A program made the position numbers and the translations under genes. The notes below the pieces were generated by a model that worked only from the letters and a program-made list of their open reading frames with translations, made no database searches and was not told the DNA's origin. A stretch of 64,000 nt of DNA from Pseudomonas sp. UBA4617 (lineage in GTDB: Bacteria; Pseudomonadota; Gammaproteobacteria; Pseudomonadales; Pseudomonadaceae), in contig NZ_DGIR01000038.1 in the NCBI RefSeq assembly GCF_002386445.1, forward strand, positions 62,001-126,000, read 5' to 3'. Shown here in pieces: positions 35,151 to 44,550 of this stretch (position 1 is its first letter; every line of letters begins with the position of its first letter).

Positions 35151-36368
35151 TCAGGTACGGTATTCGGCGTTGATTTTCACGTACTCGTGGGACAGGTCGG
35201 TGGTCCAGATGGTTTCGCTGCACTGCCCGCGCCCCAGCTCGATGCGGATGGTGATTTCTTCCTGGGCCATGACCTTGGCGCCCTGGTCTTCGGTATAGCT
35301 CGGGCTGCGCCCGCCTTTGCTGGCGATGCAGACGTTGTCCAGGTACACATCGATCAGGTTCACATCCAGCTCCGGCACGCCGGCACGGCCGACGGCGGCA
35401 AGGATGCGGCCCCAGTTCGGGTCGGAGGCAAACAGCGCAGTCTTGATCAGCGGCGAGTGGGCCACGGCGTAACCGACATCCAGGCATTCCTGGTGGTTGC
35501 CGCCGCCGTTGACCTGCACGGTCACGAACTTGGTGGCACCTTCGCCGTCACGGACGATGGCCTGGGCCACTTCCATGCACACTTCGAACACCGCCTTCTT
35601 CAGCGCTTCGAACAGCGCGCCGCTGGCTTCGGTGACTTCCGGCAGGTTGGCCTTGCCGGTGGCAATCAGCATGCAGCAGTCGTTGGTCGAGGTGTCGCCA
35701 TCGATGGTGATGCGGTTGAACGACTTGTTGGCGCCGTCGAGGATCAGGTCCTTGAGCACCGCCGGGGCAACCTTGGCATCCGTGGCGATGTAGCCGAGCA
35801 TGGTGGCCATGTTCGGGCGGATCATGCCGGCACCCTTGCTGATGCCGGTCACGGTAACGGTCACGCCATCGTGCTGGAACTGGCGGCTGGCGCCCTTGGG
35901 CAGGGTGTCGGTGGTCATGATGCCGGTGGCGGCTTCGGCCCAGTGGTTTTCCGACAGGTCGTCGAGGGCGGCCTGCAGCGCGCCTTCGATCTTCTCCACC
36001 GGCAACGGTTCGCCGATCACGCCCGTGGAGAACGGCAGTACCGACTCGGCCGGTACGCCGGCCAGTTCGGCCAGCTTGGCGCAGGTGCGCTCGGCGGCAG
36101 CCAGGCCTGGCGCGCCGGTACCGGCGTTGGCGTTGCCGGTGTTGGTCAGCAGGTAGCGCACGGTGCCCTGTACACGCTGCTTGGACAGGATCACCGGTGC
36201 TGCGCAGAAGGCATTGAGGGTGAATACGCCCGCCACGCTGGAACCTTCGGCACAGCGCATCACCACCACGTCCTTGCGCCCCGGGCGCTTGATACCGGCA
36301 GAAGCGATACCGAGTTCAAAACCCGGTACCGGGTGCAGGGTGGGCAAAGGACCAAGACCAACAGCCAT
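35151..36368 (-). CDS. argJ: Bifunctional ornithine acetyltransferase / N-acetylglutamate synthase
   Basis: Arginine-biosynthesis enzyme of 405 residues that recycles the acetyl group from N-acetylornithine to glutamate and in some species also makes acetylglutamate from acetyl-CoA. It self-cleaves before the nucleophile Thr189 in RPNMATMLGYIATD, giving alpha and beta chains. SKGAGMI just before is also conserved. ATG 36368 has AGGAG 7 bases upstream. It lies downstream of secA on the same strand but behind a large REP element; a terminator follows. Confidence 0.95.
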   Translation of the reverse strand: MAVGLGPLPTLHPVPGFELGIASAGIKRPGRKDVVVMRCAEGSSVAGVFTLNAFCAAPVILSKQRVQGTVRYLLTNTGNANAGTGAPGLAAAERTCAKLAELAGVPAESVLPFSTGVIGEPLPVEKIEGALQAALDDLSENHWAEAATGIMTTDTLPKGASRQFQHDGVTVTVTGISKGAGMIRPNMATMLGYIATDAKVAPAVLKDLILDGANKSFNRITIDGDTSTNDCCMLIATGKANLPEVTEASGALFEALKKAVFEVCMEVAQAIVRDGEGATKFVTVQVNGGGNHQECLDVGYAVAHSPLIKTALFASDPNWGRILAAVGRAGVPELDVNLIDVYLDNVCIASKGGRSPSYTEDQGAKVMAQEEITIRIELGRGQCSETIWTTDLSHEYVKINAEYRT

Positions 36369-36412
36369 TAGAGCGCTCCTAGAAAATACGGTGGACAGGT
36401 GATGGAAGAGCT

Positions 36413-36531
36413 GGGCCGCTTCGCGCCCCATTCGCGGCACGAGGCCGCTCCTACAAGGACACCGCAACCATTGGCGCGCGCGATCCCGGTAGGAGCGGCC
36501 TCGTGCCGCGAACGGGGCGCAAAGCGGCCCC
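36413..36531. repeat. Large REP/BIME inverted repeat between secA and argJ
   Basis: Arms of about 42 bp (36413-36454 and 36489-36530) match as inverted repeats with two mismatches; the inner 24 bp (36431-36454 with 36489-36512) are perfect. The spacer is 34 bases. The right arm ends 32 bases after the secA stop and contains a GC-rich stem of the type used as terminator elsewhere in the window. Confidence 0.88.
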
Positions 36532-36562
36532 GGATGTTTCAGGTTACAACAGCCTGGTCAGA

Positions 36563-39298
36563 TCACTCGATCTGCCCGTGGCAATGCTTGAACTTCTTGC
36601 CCGAACCGCACCAGCAAGGCTCGTTGCGGCCCAGCTTCTGGTCGTTGCGTACCGGCGTCGGGGCGACCGCCACTTCGGCGCCCTCTTCGCTCAGTTGCTC
36701 GCTTTCCAGGCCCGGGGCAGCGGCGTGCTGGAACTGCATGCGGCTGGCCAGTTCCTCTGCCTCGCGACGCAGGCGGGCTTCCTCTTCGGCCGGGTCTTCG
36801 CGGCGCACCTGAACGTGCGACAGCACGCGGATGGTGTCGCGCTTGATCGACTCGAGCAGCTCCTGGAACAGGCTGAAGGACTCGCGCTTGTACTCCTGCT
36901 TCGGGTTCTTCTGCGCATAACCACGCAGGTGGATACCGTGACGCAGGTGGTCCATGGTCGACAGGTGGTCTTTCCACAGGTCGTCCAGCACACGCAGCAG
37001 AATCTGCTTCTCGAAGGTACGCAGGGCCTCGATACCGGCCTGGTCTTCCTTCTCGGTGTACGCAGTGGTGATCTCGTTCAGCAGCTTCTCGCGCAGGGTC
37101 TCCTCGTAGAGGTGATCGTCCTCGTCGAGCCACTGCTGGATCGGCAGCTTGATGGCGAAATCGCTGGCCAGCGAAGCTTCCAGGCCGGCCACGTCCCACT
37201 GCTCGGGCAGCGACTGCGGCGGAATGTGCTGGCTGATGGTAGCGTCCAGTACTTCCTTGCGGAACTCGACGATGGTGTCGCCGATGTTCTCGGCGGCCAG
37301 CAGGCTGTTGCGCATGTGGTAGATCACCTTGCGCTGCTCGTTGGCCACGTCGTCGTATTCGAGCAATTGCTTGCGGATGTCGAAGTTGCGGCCTTCGACC
37401 TTGCGCTGGGCCTTTTCGATGGCGTTGGTGACCATGCGGTGTTCGATCGCCTCGCCCGACTGCATGCCCAGCGCCTTCATGAAGTTCTTCACCCGGTCAG
37501 AGGCGAAGATACGCATCAGGCTGTCTTCCAGCGACAGGTAGAAGCGGCTGGAACCCGGGTCGCCCTGACGACCGGAACGGCCACGCAACTGGTTGTCGAT
37601 GCGGCGCGATTCGTGACGCTCGGAGGCGATCACGTGCAGGCCACCCGACTCGATCACCTGCTGATGACGCTTCTGCCAGTCGGCCTTGATCTGGGCGATC
37701 TGCTCGGCGGTGGGGTTTTCCAGGGCGGCTACTTCGGCCTCCCAGTTACCGCCCAACAGGATGTCGGTACCACGGCCGGCCATGTTGGTGGCGATGGTCA
37801 GGGCGCCTGGCGCACCCGCCTGGGCGATGATCTCGGCTTCCTTCTCGTGGTACTTGGCGTTGAGCACCTTGTGCTCGATACCTTCCTTTTTCAGGAGGTT
37901 GGACATGTGCTCCGACGTTTCGATGGTCGCCGTACCGACCAGTACCGGGCGGCCCTGCTTCATGCTTTCCTTGATGTCGGCGATGATCGCCGCGTATTTC
38001 TCGTCGGCGGTCAGGTACACCAGGTCGTTGAAGTCTTTACGCGCCAACGGCTTGTTCGGCGGAATGACCATCACGTTGAGGCCGTAGATCGACTGGAACT
38101 CGAACGCTTCGGTGTCGGCGGTACCGGTCATGCCGGACAACTTGGTGTACAGGCGGAAGTAGTTCTGGAAGGTGGTCGAAGCCAGGGTCTGGCTCTCGGC
38201 CTGGATGTTCAGGTTCTCTTTCGCTTCGATGGCCTGGTGCAGGCCTTCGGACAGACGACGCCCCGGCATGGTACGGCCGGTATGCTCGTCGATCAGCAGA
38301 ACCTGGCCATCCTGGACGATGTATTCGATGTTGCGGTGGAACAGCTTGTGCGCGCGCAGGCCGGCATAGACGTGGGTCAGCAGGCTCAGGTTGTGCGCCG
38401 AGTACAGGCTCTCGCCCTCGGCCAGCAGGCCGGCCTGGGTGAGCATCTCTTCGATGAACTGGTGACCGGCTTCGTTCAGCTCGACCTGGCGGCTCTTCTC
38501 GTCGATGGTGAAGTGGCCTTCCTGGGTGACCTGGCCTTCCACTTCCTCGATATGCTGCTTCAGGCGCGGAATCAGGCGGTTGATCTCGATGTACAGCTTG
38601 GAGCTGTCCTCGGCCTGGCCGGAAATGATCAGCGGGGTGCGCGCTTCGTCGATGAGGATGGAGTCGACTTCGTCGATCACGGCAAAGTTCAGTTCACGCT
38701 GGAACTTCTCTTCCTGGCTGAACGCCATGTTGTCGCGCAGGTAGTCGAAACCGAATTCGTTGTTGGTACCGTAGGTGATGTCGGCCGCGTAGGCCGCGCG
38801 CTTTTCTTCCGGCGGCTGGAAGGCCGAAACAATACCCACGGACAGGCCGAGGAATTCGTACAGCGGGCGCATCCAGTTGGCGTCACGGCGGGCCAGGTAG
38901 TCGTTGACGGTAACCACGTGCACGCCCTTGCCGGACAATGCGTTGAGGTACACGGCCAGGGTACCGACCAAGGTCTTGCCTTCACCGGTACGCATTTCTG
39001 CGATCATGCCCTCGTGCAGGGTCATGCCGCCGATCAGCTGCACGTCGAAGTGGCGCATGCCCATCACGCGCTTGCCGGCCTCACGGGCCACGGCGAAGGC
39101 TTCCGGCAGCAACTGGTCCAGTGTCTCGCCTTTGGCCAGGCGCTCCTTGAACTCTGCGGTCTTGCCCCGCAGTTGCTCGTCGGAGAGGGCCACCATCTTC
39201 TCTTCGAGAGCATTGACGATGTTCACCGTCTTGAGCATGCGTTTCACTTCACGCTCGTTCTTGCTTCCAAAAAGTTTCTTTAACAAAGGCGCAAACAT
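36563..39298 (-). CDS. secA: Preprotein translocase ATPase SecA
   Basis: Motor of the Sec secretion pathway, 911 residues. It binds SecYEG and SecB and pushes unfolded preproteins across the inner membrane by ATP hydrolysis. Walker A is AEMRTGEGKTLV (100-111), with VIDEVDSILIDEARTPL as DEAD-type box and the HESRRIDNQLRGRSGRQGD region of NBD2. The C-terminal zinc motif CWCGSGKKFKHCH is intact. The start is ATG 39298 (MFAPLLKKLFGSKNE); the longer frame upstream is not protein-like. It is divergent from dciA; no secM-like gene is present, as is normal for Pseudomonas. Confidence 0.98.
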   Translation of the reverse strand: MFAPLLKKLFGSKNEREVKRMLKTVNIVNALEEKMVALSDEQLRGKTAEFKERLAKGETLDQLLPEAFAVAREAGKRVMGMRHFDVQLIGGMTLHEGMIAEMRTGEGKTLVGTLAVYLNALSGKGVHVVTVNDYLARRDANWMRPLYEFLGLSVGIVSAFQPPEEKRAAYAADITYGTNNEFGFDYLRDNMAFSQEEKFQRELNFAVIDEVDSILIDEARTPLIISGQAEDSSKLYIEINRLIPRLKQHIEEVEGQVTQEGHFTIDEKSRQVELNEAGHQFIEEMLTQAGLLAEGESLYSAHNLSLLTHVYAGLRAHKLFHRNIEYIVQDGQVLLIDEHTGRTMPGRRLSEGLHQAIEAKENLNIQAESQTLASTTFQNYFRLYTKLSGMTGTADTEAFEFQSIYGLNVMVIPPNKPLARKDFNDLVYLTADEKYAAIIADIKESMKQGRPVLVGTATIETSEHMSNLLKKEGIEHKVLNAKYHEKEAEIIAQAGAPGALTIATNMAGRGTDILLGGNWEAEVAALENPTAEQIAQIKADWQKRHQQVIESGGLHVIASERHESRRIDNQLRGRSGRQGDPGSSRFYLSLEDSLMRIFASDRVKNFMKALGMQSGEAIEHRMVTNAIEKAQRKVEGRNFDIRKQLLEYDDVANEQRKVIYHMRNSLLAAENIGDTIVEFRKEVLDATISQHIPPQSLPEQWDVAGLEASLASDFAIKLPIQQWLDEDDHLYEETLREKLLNEITTAYTEKEDQAGIEALRTFEKQILLRVLDDLWKDHLSTMDHLRHGIHLRGYAQKNPKQEYKRESFSLFQELLESIKRDTIRVLSHVQVRREDPAEEEARLRREAEELASRMQFQHAAAPGLESEQLSEEGAEVAVAPTPVRNDQKLGRNEPCWCGSGKKFKHCHGQIE

Positions 39299-39627
39299 AT
39301 CGGCAGGATCTTCCACACGTAGGGATGGAGGGCGGCCCCATGAGTCGCCCGTGCAGCCCTGAGGCCGCATGCGAACGAGCATTCTACCCGGAAACGATGG
39401 TGAGGAAAGTGGTGGATTTCCACGATGCTGGCACAGCGCTTTGGCGGGGGCCTGTTTTAGATAGGGGTATTTTCCCTGAGTTCAAGGTTCGGGAAGATGA
39501 AACGTATCGAGAATGAGTCTTGTCTTGTGATATCCGTGCCGGCCTCTTCGCGGATACACCCGCGAAGAGGCCAGTGCAGGCTATAGAGATGTTAGACTGC
39601 GGACCATGTAACCTCATGCGTACCCCC
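39299..39627. other. Divergent intergenic region secA-dciA
   Basis: About 330 bases without a gene. It must hold the secA promoter and the dciA promoter; none is clear to me. It contains one REP-type hairpin (39541-39572) close to dciA. A short AT-richer stretch lies at about 39470-39535. Confidence 0.5.
39541..39572. repeat. REP unit, single hairpin
   Basis: Thirteen-bp perfect stem (39541-39553 with 39560-39572) and a 6-base loop; GGCCTCTTCGCGG is the core of a P. putida REP. It lies about 55 bases before dciA. Confidence 0.8.
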
Positions 39628-40083
39628 ATGGCCTACAAACCCTCCCCCGCCCAGCCGCCCTCGGCCCTGCTGCGCCAGGTCCGCCCGTTGCGCCTGCTGC
39701 TGAACCAGGCCGAGCGCCTGGAACACCTGCAACGCCTGCTGGAAAGCCAGCTGCAACCAGCCGCACGCGAGCACTGCCATGTCGCGTCATGGCGCGATGG
39801 CACCTTGTTGCTGGTCGTCACCGACGGCCATTGGGCGACCCGCCTGCGCTACCAGCAGAAGCGCCTGCAGCGCCAGCTGCAAGCCATGGAGGCGTTCGGC
39901 AACCTCACCCGGATCCTGTTCAAGGTGCAACCGCCCCTGGTGCCTGCCAAACGCGGAACACACGCCGCCGAGCTGTCGCCCCGTGCCGCCGAGAGCCTGC
40001 GCGACACCGCCGAGGGCATCACCGACCCCAGGCTGCGCGCAGCACTGGAACGTTTGGCTGCCCACGCGGAAGACAAGCAATAA
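39628..40083 (+). CDS. dciA: Replicative helicase loader DciA (DUF721)
   Basis: Protein of 151 residues from ATG 39628 (MAYKPSPAQP), or 155 from ATG 39616. DciA is the ancestral bacterial loader of the DnaB helicase in species without DnaC. An N-terminal helical part (LLRQVRPLRLLLNQAERLEHLQRLL) leads into a KH-like DUF721 domain (HCHVASWRDGTLLLVVTDGHWATRLRY) and a charged tail. The same gene divergent from secA and near lpxC in P. aeruginosa is DciA. No clear ribosome-binding site decides between the two starts. Confidence 0.88.
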   Translation: MAYKPSPAQPPSALLRQVRPLRLLLNQAERLEHLQRLLESQLQPAAREHCHVASWRDGTLLLVVTDGHWATRLRYQQKRLQRQLQAMEAFGNLTRILFKVQPPLVPAKRGTHAAELSPRAAESLRDTAEGITDPRLRAALERLAAHAEDKQ

Positions 40084-40107
40084 AAAAGGCCACCCGAAGG
40101 TGGCCTT
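40084..40107. terminator. Terminator shared by dciA and lpxC
   Basis: Stem AAGGCCACC (40086-40094) with GGTGGCCTT (40099-40107), loop CGAA. On the minus strand it ends in T6, which serves lpxC; on the plus strand the dciA stop lies at its foot. Confidence 0.85.
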
Positions 40108-40128
40108 AGAACTAGAGAGTGTTCGAAC

Positions 40129-41040
40129 TTACACGGCCGCAACAGGGCGCATGTAGGAGATCGGTGCCGTGCTGGCATCTTCGAAGGTGACCACTTCCCA
40201 GGCATCGGTTTCGGCAATCAGCTTGCGCAACAGCTGGTTGTTCAGCGCGTGGCCGGACTTGAAGCCCTTGAACTCGCCGATCAGGCTGTTGCCCAGCAGG
40301 TAGAGGTCGCCGATGGCGTCGAGGATCTTGTGCTTGACGAATTCGTCTTCGTAACGAAGGCCGTCTTCGTTGAGCACGCCGTCCTCATCGACCACGATGG
40401 CGTTCTCGACACTGCCACCCAGCGCAAGGTTGTGCTTGCGCAGGTATTCGATGTCACGCATGAAACCGAAAGTACGCGCGCGGCTGACTTCCTTCACGAA
40501 GGAGGTGCTGGAAAAGTCGACACTGGCGCTCTGGGTCCGGTTGCGAAGCACCGGGTGATCGAAGTCGATCTCGAAGCTCACCTTGAACCCGTCGAAAGGC
40601 AGGAAAGTGGCGCGCTTGTCGCCCTCTTCCACGGTAACTTCCCGCAGGATACGGATGAACTTCTTGGCTGCGTCCTGTTCTTCCAGGCCGGCAGACTGAA
40701 TCAGGAATACAAAGGGTCCGGCGCTGCCATCCATGATCGGCACTTCCGAGGCGGAGAGCTCGACGTAGGCGTTATCGATGCCCAGGCCCGCCATGGCGGA
40801 GAGCAGGTGCTCGACCGTATCGACCTTGACGTCACCGTTGACCAGCGTCGTCGACATGGTTGTCTCGCCGACGTTGGCCGCGCGCGCCGGGATTTCGACC
40901 ACAGGGTCGAGGTCGGCGCGGCGGAAGACGATGCCGGTGTCAACAGGTGCAGGCTTGAGGGTCAGGTAAACCTTCTCCCCGGAGTGCAGACCGACACCTG
41001 TGGCACGGATGGTATTCTTCAGGGTGCGTTGTTTAATCAT
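40129..41040 (-). CDS. lpxC: UDP-3-O-acyl-N-acetylglucosamine deacetylase
   Basis: Zinc amidase of 303 residues that carries out the committed step of lipid A synthesis. Zinc ligands are visible: His78 (VDTVEHLLSA), His237 and Asp241 (EFVKHKILDAIGD), with catalytic His264 (KSGHALNN). Full length. It is the last gene of the dcw cluster, 112 bases after ftsZ, and ends in a good terminator. The gap before it contains an imperfect dyad (41073-41123), so part of its expression could be separate from ftsZ. LpxC level is usually tightly controlled by proteolysis. Confidence 0.98.
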   Translation of the reverse strand: MIKQRTLKNTIRATGVGLHSGEKVYLTLKPAPVDTGIVFRRADLDPVVEIPARAANVGETTMSTTLVNGDVKVDTVEHLLSAMAGLGIDNAYVELSASEVPIMDGSAGPFVFLIQSAGLEEQDAAKKFIRILREVTVEEGDKRATFLPFDGFKVSFEIDFDHPVLRNRTQSASVDFSSTSFVKEVSRARTFGFMRDIEYLRKHNLALGGSVENAIVVDEDGVLNEDGLRYEDEFVKHKILDAIGDLYLLGNSLIGEFKGFKSGHALNNQLLRKLIAETDAWEVVTFEDASTAPISYMRPVAAV

Positions 41041-41072
41041 GGCATTGGCCGCTTCAGCGCAAATTGCGAACA

Positions 41073-41123
41073 GGTATCAACAAAGGCTGGGGATGATAAC
41101 AGACCCAACCTTTGATGAATACC
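41073..41123. promoter_or_regulatory. Imperfect dyad in the lpxC leader
   Basis: GGTATCAACAAAGGCTGGG (41073-41091) faces CCCAACCTTTGATGAATACC (41104-41123): an inverted repeat of about 19 bp with a few mismatches around a 12-base AT-rich spacer. It could fold in the ftsZ-lpxC transcript or act as operator. There is no T tract after it. Confidence 0.5.
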
Positions 41124-41152
41124 AATCACCCTTATACCCCTGATAAATTCCA

Positions 41153-42349
41153 TTAATCAGCCTGACGACGCAGAAATGCCGGGATATCGAGGTAGTCCAG
41201 GTCATCCTGCGGGTTGAGTTTAGCCGCTGCAGCAGCACCTGCATGGGCCTGGTTGCGCATCACGGTCGGGCGCTCCAGGTCGCGGTAGTTGACCGCAGGC
41301 TGCTCCTGGCGAACCGGCGCCGGGTTGGATGCTTCATACGCCTGCTGGGCAGTCTGCAGGGTGTTGTCGACCACCTTCACAGGCTTCTCGATGCGCGCGC
41401 CCAGGCCAGTGGCCACCACGGTCACGTGCAGTTCGTCACGCATGTCCGGGTCGATCACGGTGCCGACCTTGACCATGGCGTGGTCGGAGGCGAAGGCTTC
41501 GATGATGCTACCCACGTCGGAGTACTCACCCAGCGACAGGTCCGGGCCGGCGGTGATGTTCACCAGGATGCCGCGGGCGCCCTGCAGGTTGACGTCTTCC
41601 AGCAGCGGGTTACGAATGGCCGCTTCGGTTGCTTCTCGCGCACGGTTCGGGCCGCTGGCGCAACCGGTACCCATCATGGCCATGCCCATTTCGCCCATCA
41701 CGGTGCGTACGTCGGCAAAGTCGACGTTGATCATGCCCGGGCGCTTGATGATGTCGGAAATACCGCGCACCGCACCGGCGAGTACGTCGTCAGCCTTGGC
41801 GAACGCGGACAGCAGGCTGGCATCCTTGCCCAGGATGGTCAGCAGCTTCTCGTTGGGGATGGTGATCAGCGAGTCGACGCTCTCGGCCAGCATGCGAATG
41901 CCTTCATCGGCGATCTGCATGCGCTTGCGGCCTTCGAACGGGAACGGACGGGTCACCACGGCAACGGTGAGAATGCCCATTTCCTTGGCCACTTCGGCAA
42001 TGATCGGCGCAGCACCGGTACCGGTACCGCCGCCCATGCCAGTGGTGATGAACACCATGTTGGTGCCCTGCAGCACTTCAGCGATGCGCTCACGGTCTTC
42101 CAGCGCGGCCTGGCGGCCGACTTCCGGGTTGGCACCGGCACCCAGGCCCTTGGTCACGCCAGTGCCCAATTGCAGGATGGTGCGCGCGCCGATATTTTTC
42201 AGCGCCTGGGCATCGGTGTTGGCGCAGATGAACTCCACGCCTTCGATGCTGCTCTTGACCATGTGGTTGACGGCGTTGCCGCCACCACCGCCAACGCCGA
42301 TCACCTTGATGACCGGGCTTTGCGGGACGTTGTCTACGAGCTCGAACAT
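41153..42349 (-). CDS. ftsZ: Cell-division GTPase FtsZ
   Basis: Tubulin-like GTPase of 398 residues that builds the Z-ring. The tubulin signature GGGTGTGAAP lies at 106-115 and the N-terminal nucleotide loop GVGGGGGNAVNHM at 18-30. A variable linker is followed by the C-terminal peptide DDLDYLDIPAFLRRQAD that binds FtsA and ZipA. The start at ATG 42349 has a GAGAGGG-type site. Ordered after ftsA with 55 bases between, and before lpxC. Confidence 0.99.
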   Translation of the reverse strand: MFELVDNVPQSPVIKVIGVGGGGGNAVNHMVKSSIEGVEFICANTDAQALKNIGARTILQLGTGVTKGLGAGANPEVGRQAALEDRERIAEVLQGTNMVFITTGMGGGTGTGAAPIIAEVAKEMGILTVAVVTRPFPFEGRKRMQIADEGIRMLAESVDSLITIPNEKLLTILGKDASLLSAFAKADDVLAGAVRGISDIIKRPGMINVDFADVRTVMGEMGMAMMGTGCASGPNRAREATEAAIRNPLLEDVNLQGARGILVNITAGPDLSLGEYSDVGSIIEAFASDHAMVKVGTVIDPDMRDELHVTVVATGLGARIEKPVKVVDNTLQTAQQAYEASNPAPVRQEQPAVNYRDLERPTVMRNQAHAGAAAAAKLNPQDDLDYLDIPAFLRRQAD

Positions 42350-42404
42350 TTTCCCTCTCCTTACAGTTCTCTAGTTGTCGCGCCTACCACTACTGCTTTG
42401 AAAC

Positions 42405-43661
42405 TTAGAAGTTGCCCTGAACCCAGCGCTTGAAGCGTTCAAGCACCGGGGCCTTCGGTTCCTCGCCATAGCTGTTGTTGCTGCTGTTACCGGTCAGGGG
42501 CAGGTCTTCGGTCTGCTTCTGCAGGCCGTAGGTGAGCAAGCCCACGCCAGTGGAATAGATCGGGTTGCGAACCACGTCGCTCAGCCCCCGGACGCTGTGC
42601 GGCACGCCCAGGCGTACCGGCATGTGGAAGATTTCCTCGGCCAGTTCCACGGCGCCTTCCATCTTCGCGGTGCCGCCGGTAAGGACGATGCCGGCCGGCA
42701 CCAGGTCCTCATAGCCGCTGCGGCGCAGCTCGGCCTGGATCAGGGTGAAGAGCTCGTCGTAACGCGGCTCCACCACCTCGGCCAGGGCCTGGCGCGACAG
42801 CTCGCGCGGTGGGCGGTCACCCACGCTCGGCACCTTGATGGTCTCGCCGGCACCGGCCAGCTTGGCCAGGGCGCAGGCGTAGCGGATCTTGATTTCTTCG
42901 GCGTACTGGGTCGGCGTGCGCAGGGCCATGGCGATGTCGTTGGTCACCTGGTCGCCAGCGATCGGGATCACTGCGGTGTGACGAATCGCGCCCTCGGTGA
43001 AGATGGCGATATCGGTGGTGCCACCGCCGATGTCCACCAGGCACACGCCCAGTTCTTTTTCATCGTCGGTCAGCACCGAGTAGGCCGAGGCCAGCTGCTC
43101 GAGGATGATATCGTCGATCTCCAGGCCGCAGCGGCGTACGCATTTCTCGATGTTCTGCGCCGCGTTGACCGCGCAGGTGACTACATGGACCTTGGCTTCC
43201 AGACGTACGCCAGACATGCCCAGCGGCTCGCGCACGCCTTCCTGGTTGTCGATCACGTAGTCCTGCGGCAGGGTGTGCAGCACCCGCTGGTCAGCCGGGA
43301 TGGCGACGGCCTGGGCGGCATCGAGCACGCGCTCCAGGTCAGCCAGGCTGACTTCGCGGTCGCGGATGGCGACGATGCCGTGGGAGTTCAGGCTGCGGAT
43401 GTGGTTGCCGGCCACGCCGACGAACGCCGAGTGGATGCGGCAGCCGGCCATCAGCTGCGCTTCTTCGACAGCGCGCTGGATCGACTGGACGGTGGACTCG
43501 ATGTTCACCACCACGCCTTTTTTCAGACCGCGGGACGGATGGGTGCCGATCCCGACGATTTCCAGGGTGCCGTCCTCGCCCACTTCGCCCACCAGCGCCA
43601 CCACCTTGGAGGTGCCGATGTCCAGCCCGACGATCATTTTGCCGCTATGCGCGTTTGCCAT
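42405..43661 (-). CDS. ftsA: Cell-division protein FtsA
   Basis: Actin-like ATPase of 418 residues that tethers FtsZ to the membrane. The phosphate loops VGLDIGTSKV near the N-terminus and CLVDIGGGTTDIAIF in the middle are typical, and a C-terminal amphipathic helix (LERFKRWVQGNF) provides membrane binding. ATG 43661 (MANAHSGKM) is preceded by an AGAGAGG site. It follows ftsQ by 14 bases and precedes ftsZ. Confidence 0.98.
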   Translation of the reverse strand: MANAHSGKMIVGLDIGTSKVVALVGEVGEDGTLEIVGIGTHPSRGLKKGVVVNIESTVQSIQRAVEEAQLMAGCRIHSAFVGVAGNHIRSLNSHGIVAIRDREVSLADLERVLDAAQAVAIPADQRVLHTLPQDYVIDNQEGVREPLGMSGVRLEAKVHVVTCAVNAAQNIEKCVRRCGLEIDDIILEQLASAYSVLTDDEKELGVCLVDIGGGTTDIAIFTEGAIRHTAVIPIAGDQVTNDIAMALRTPTQYAEEIKIRYACALAKLAGAGETIKVPSVGDRPPRELSRQALAEVVEPRYDELFTLIQAELRRSGYEDLVPAGIVLTGGTAKMEGAVELAEEIFHMPVRLGVPHSVRGLSDVVRNPIYSTGVGLLTYGLQKQTEDLPLTGNSSNNSYGEEPKAPVLERFKRWVQGNF

Positions 43662-43675
43662 GGTCCTGCCTCTCT

Positions 43676-44545
43676 CTAATTCTTCGCAACGGCGGGTTGG
43701 GCCGTCGTCGGTGCAATCGGTTCCCGCCATCCAACGGCAAGTCCGTTGGCGTATCGCAGATCGATGCGGGCGATGTTGGTGATCTGCTCTTTAAGCGTCT
43801 TGTCGTAAATGGCAATGAAACGGCGCATCTTCTCCACCAGATGGTCGCGCCCCAGCAGCAGCTCGATACCCGGCCCGGCGCTGCTCGCACCGGTGGTCAG
43901 GAACCAGCTGCCTCGCTCGCGCAGCTCCAGGCGAGCGATGGAAAAGCCCAAGGGGCGCAGCATCTGGCTCAATACCTGATACTGCTGCATGACTTGTTGC
44001 TGCGCACGCTGCGGCCCGGCCAGCTGCGGCAGGTGCTCGTAGTTGGCCAGTTCGCGCGGGGTGAAGGCCTGGCCCTGGTTGTTGAGCAAGGCCTCGTCAC
44101 CCCAGCGTGCTACCGGCAACTGTTCTTCCAGGTGGATCACCACCTCGTCGGGCCACACCCGGCGCACTTCGGCATGGGCGATCCACGGCATCTGCTCGAG
44201 CTCGGCACGCATCGCCGGCAGGTCGACACTGAAGAAGCTTGCCGCGACGTACGGCGCAATGCGTTGTTGCACCGACTGCTGGCTGATGTAGCTGAGGTCG
44301 CCCTGCACATCGATCTTGGTGATCGGTCGATCGGCGTACGGCATCAGGCGAATGGCGCCTTCATAGGCACCAAAGCCGGCCGCCACCAGCACCACCGGCC
44401 ACAGCAGGCGCTTGAGGCCGCCCAGGCTGGGCCGCGGCAGGCGCGCCGATACGGGCTCGTCGGCCACCAGCCGGCTGGCACCACGCGGCACCGGCTTGCT
44501 ACGGCCGGTAACGGGTTGCTGCTGACGTATCATCGCGCCTTGCAT
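43676..44545 (-). CDS. ftsQ: Cell-division protein FtsQ
   Basis: Bitopic divisome protein of 289 residues that links early and late division proteins through FtsB/FtsL. A cytosolic tail of about 45 residues is followed by one membrane helix (about 46-62), a POTRA domain starting near ITKIDVQGDLSYIS, and the FtsQ beta domain. ATG 44545 is used; an ATG four codons later (MIRQQQ) with AAGG upstream is equally plausible. It starts 5 bases after ddlB. Confidence 0.94.
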   Translation of the reverse strand: MQGAMIRQQQPVTGRSKPVPRGASRLVADEPVSARLPRPSLGGLKRLLWPVVLVAAGFGAYEGAIRLMPYADRPITKIDVQGDLSYISQQSVQQRIAPYVAASFFSVDLPAMRAELEQMPWIAHAEVRRVWPDEVVIHLEEQLPVARWGDEALLNNQGQAFTPRELANYEHLPQLAGPQRAQQQVMQQYQVLSQMLRPLGFSIARLELRERGSWFLTTGASSAGPGIELLLGRDHLVEKMRRFIAIYDKTLKEQITNIARIDLRYANGLAVGWREPIAPTTAQPAVAKN

Positions 44546-44550
44546 GGTTG

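Noticed and set aside
36503..39283. Open frame of 926 codons antisense to secA
   Set aside because: Mirror of a long GC-rich gene. Its translation is low-complexity and has no motif, while the minus strand is a perfect SecA.
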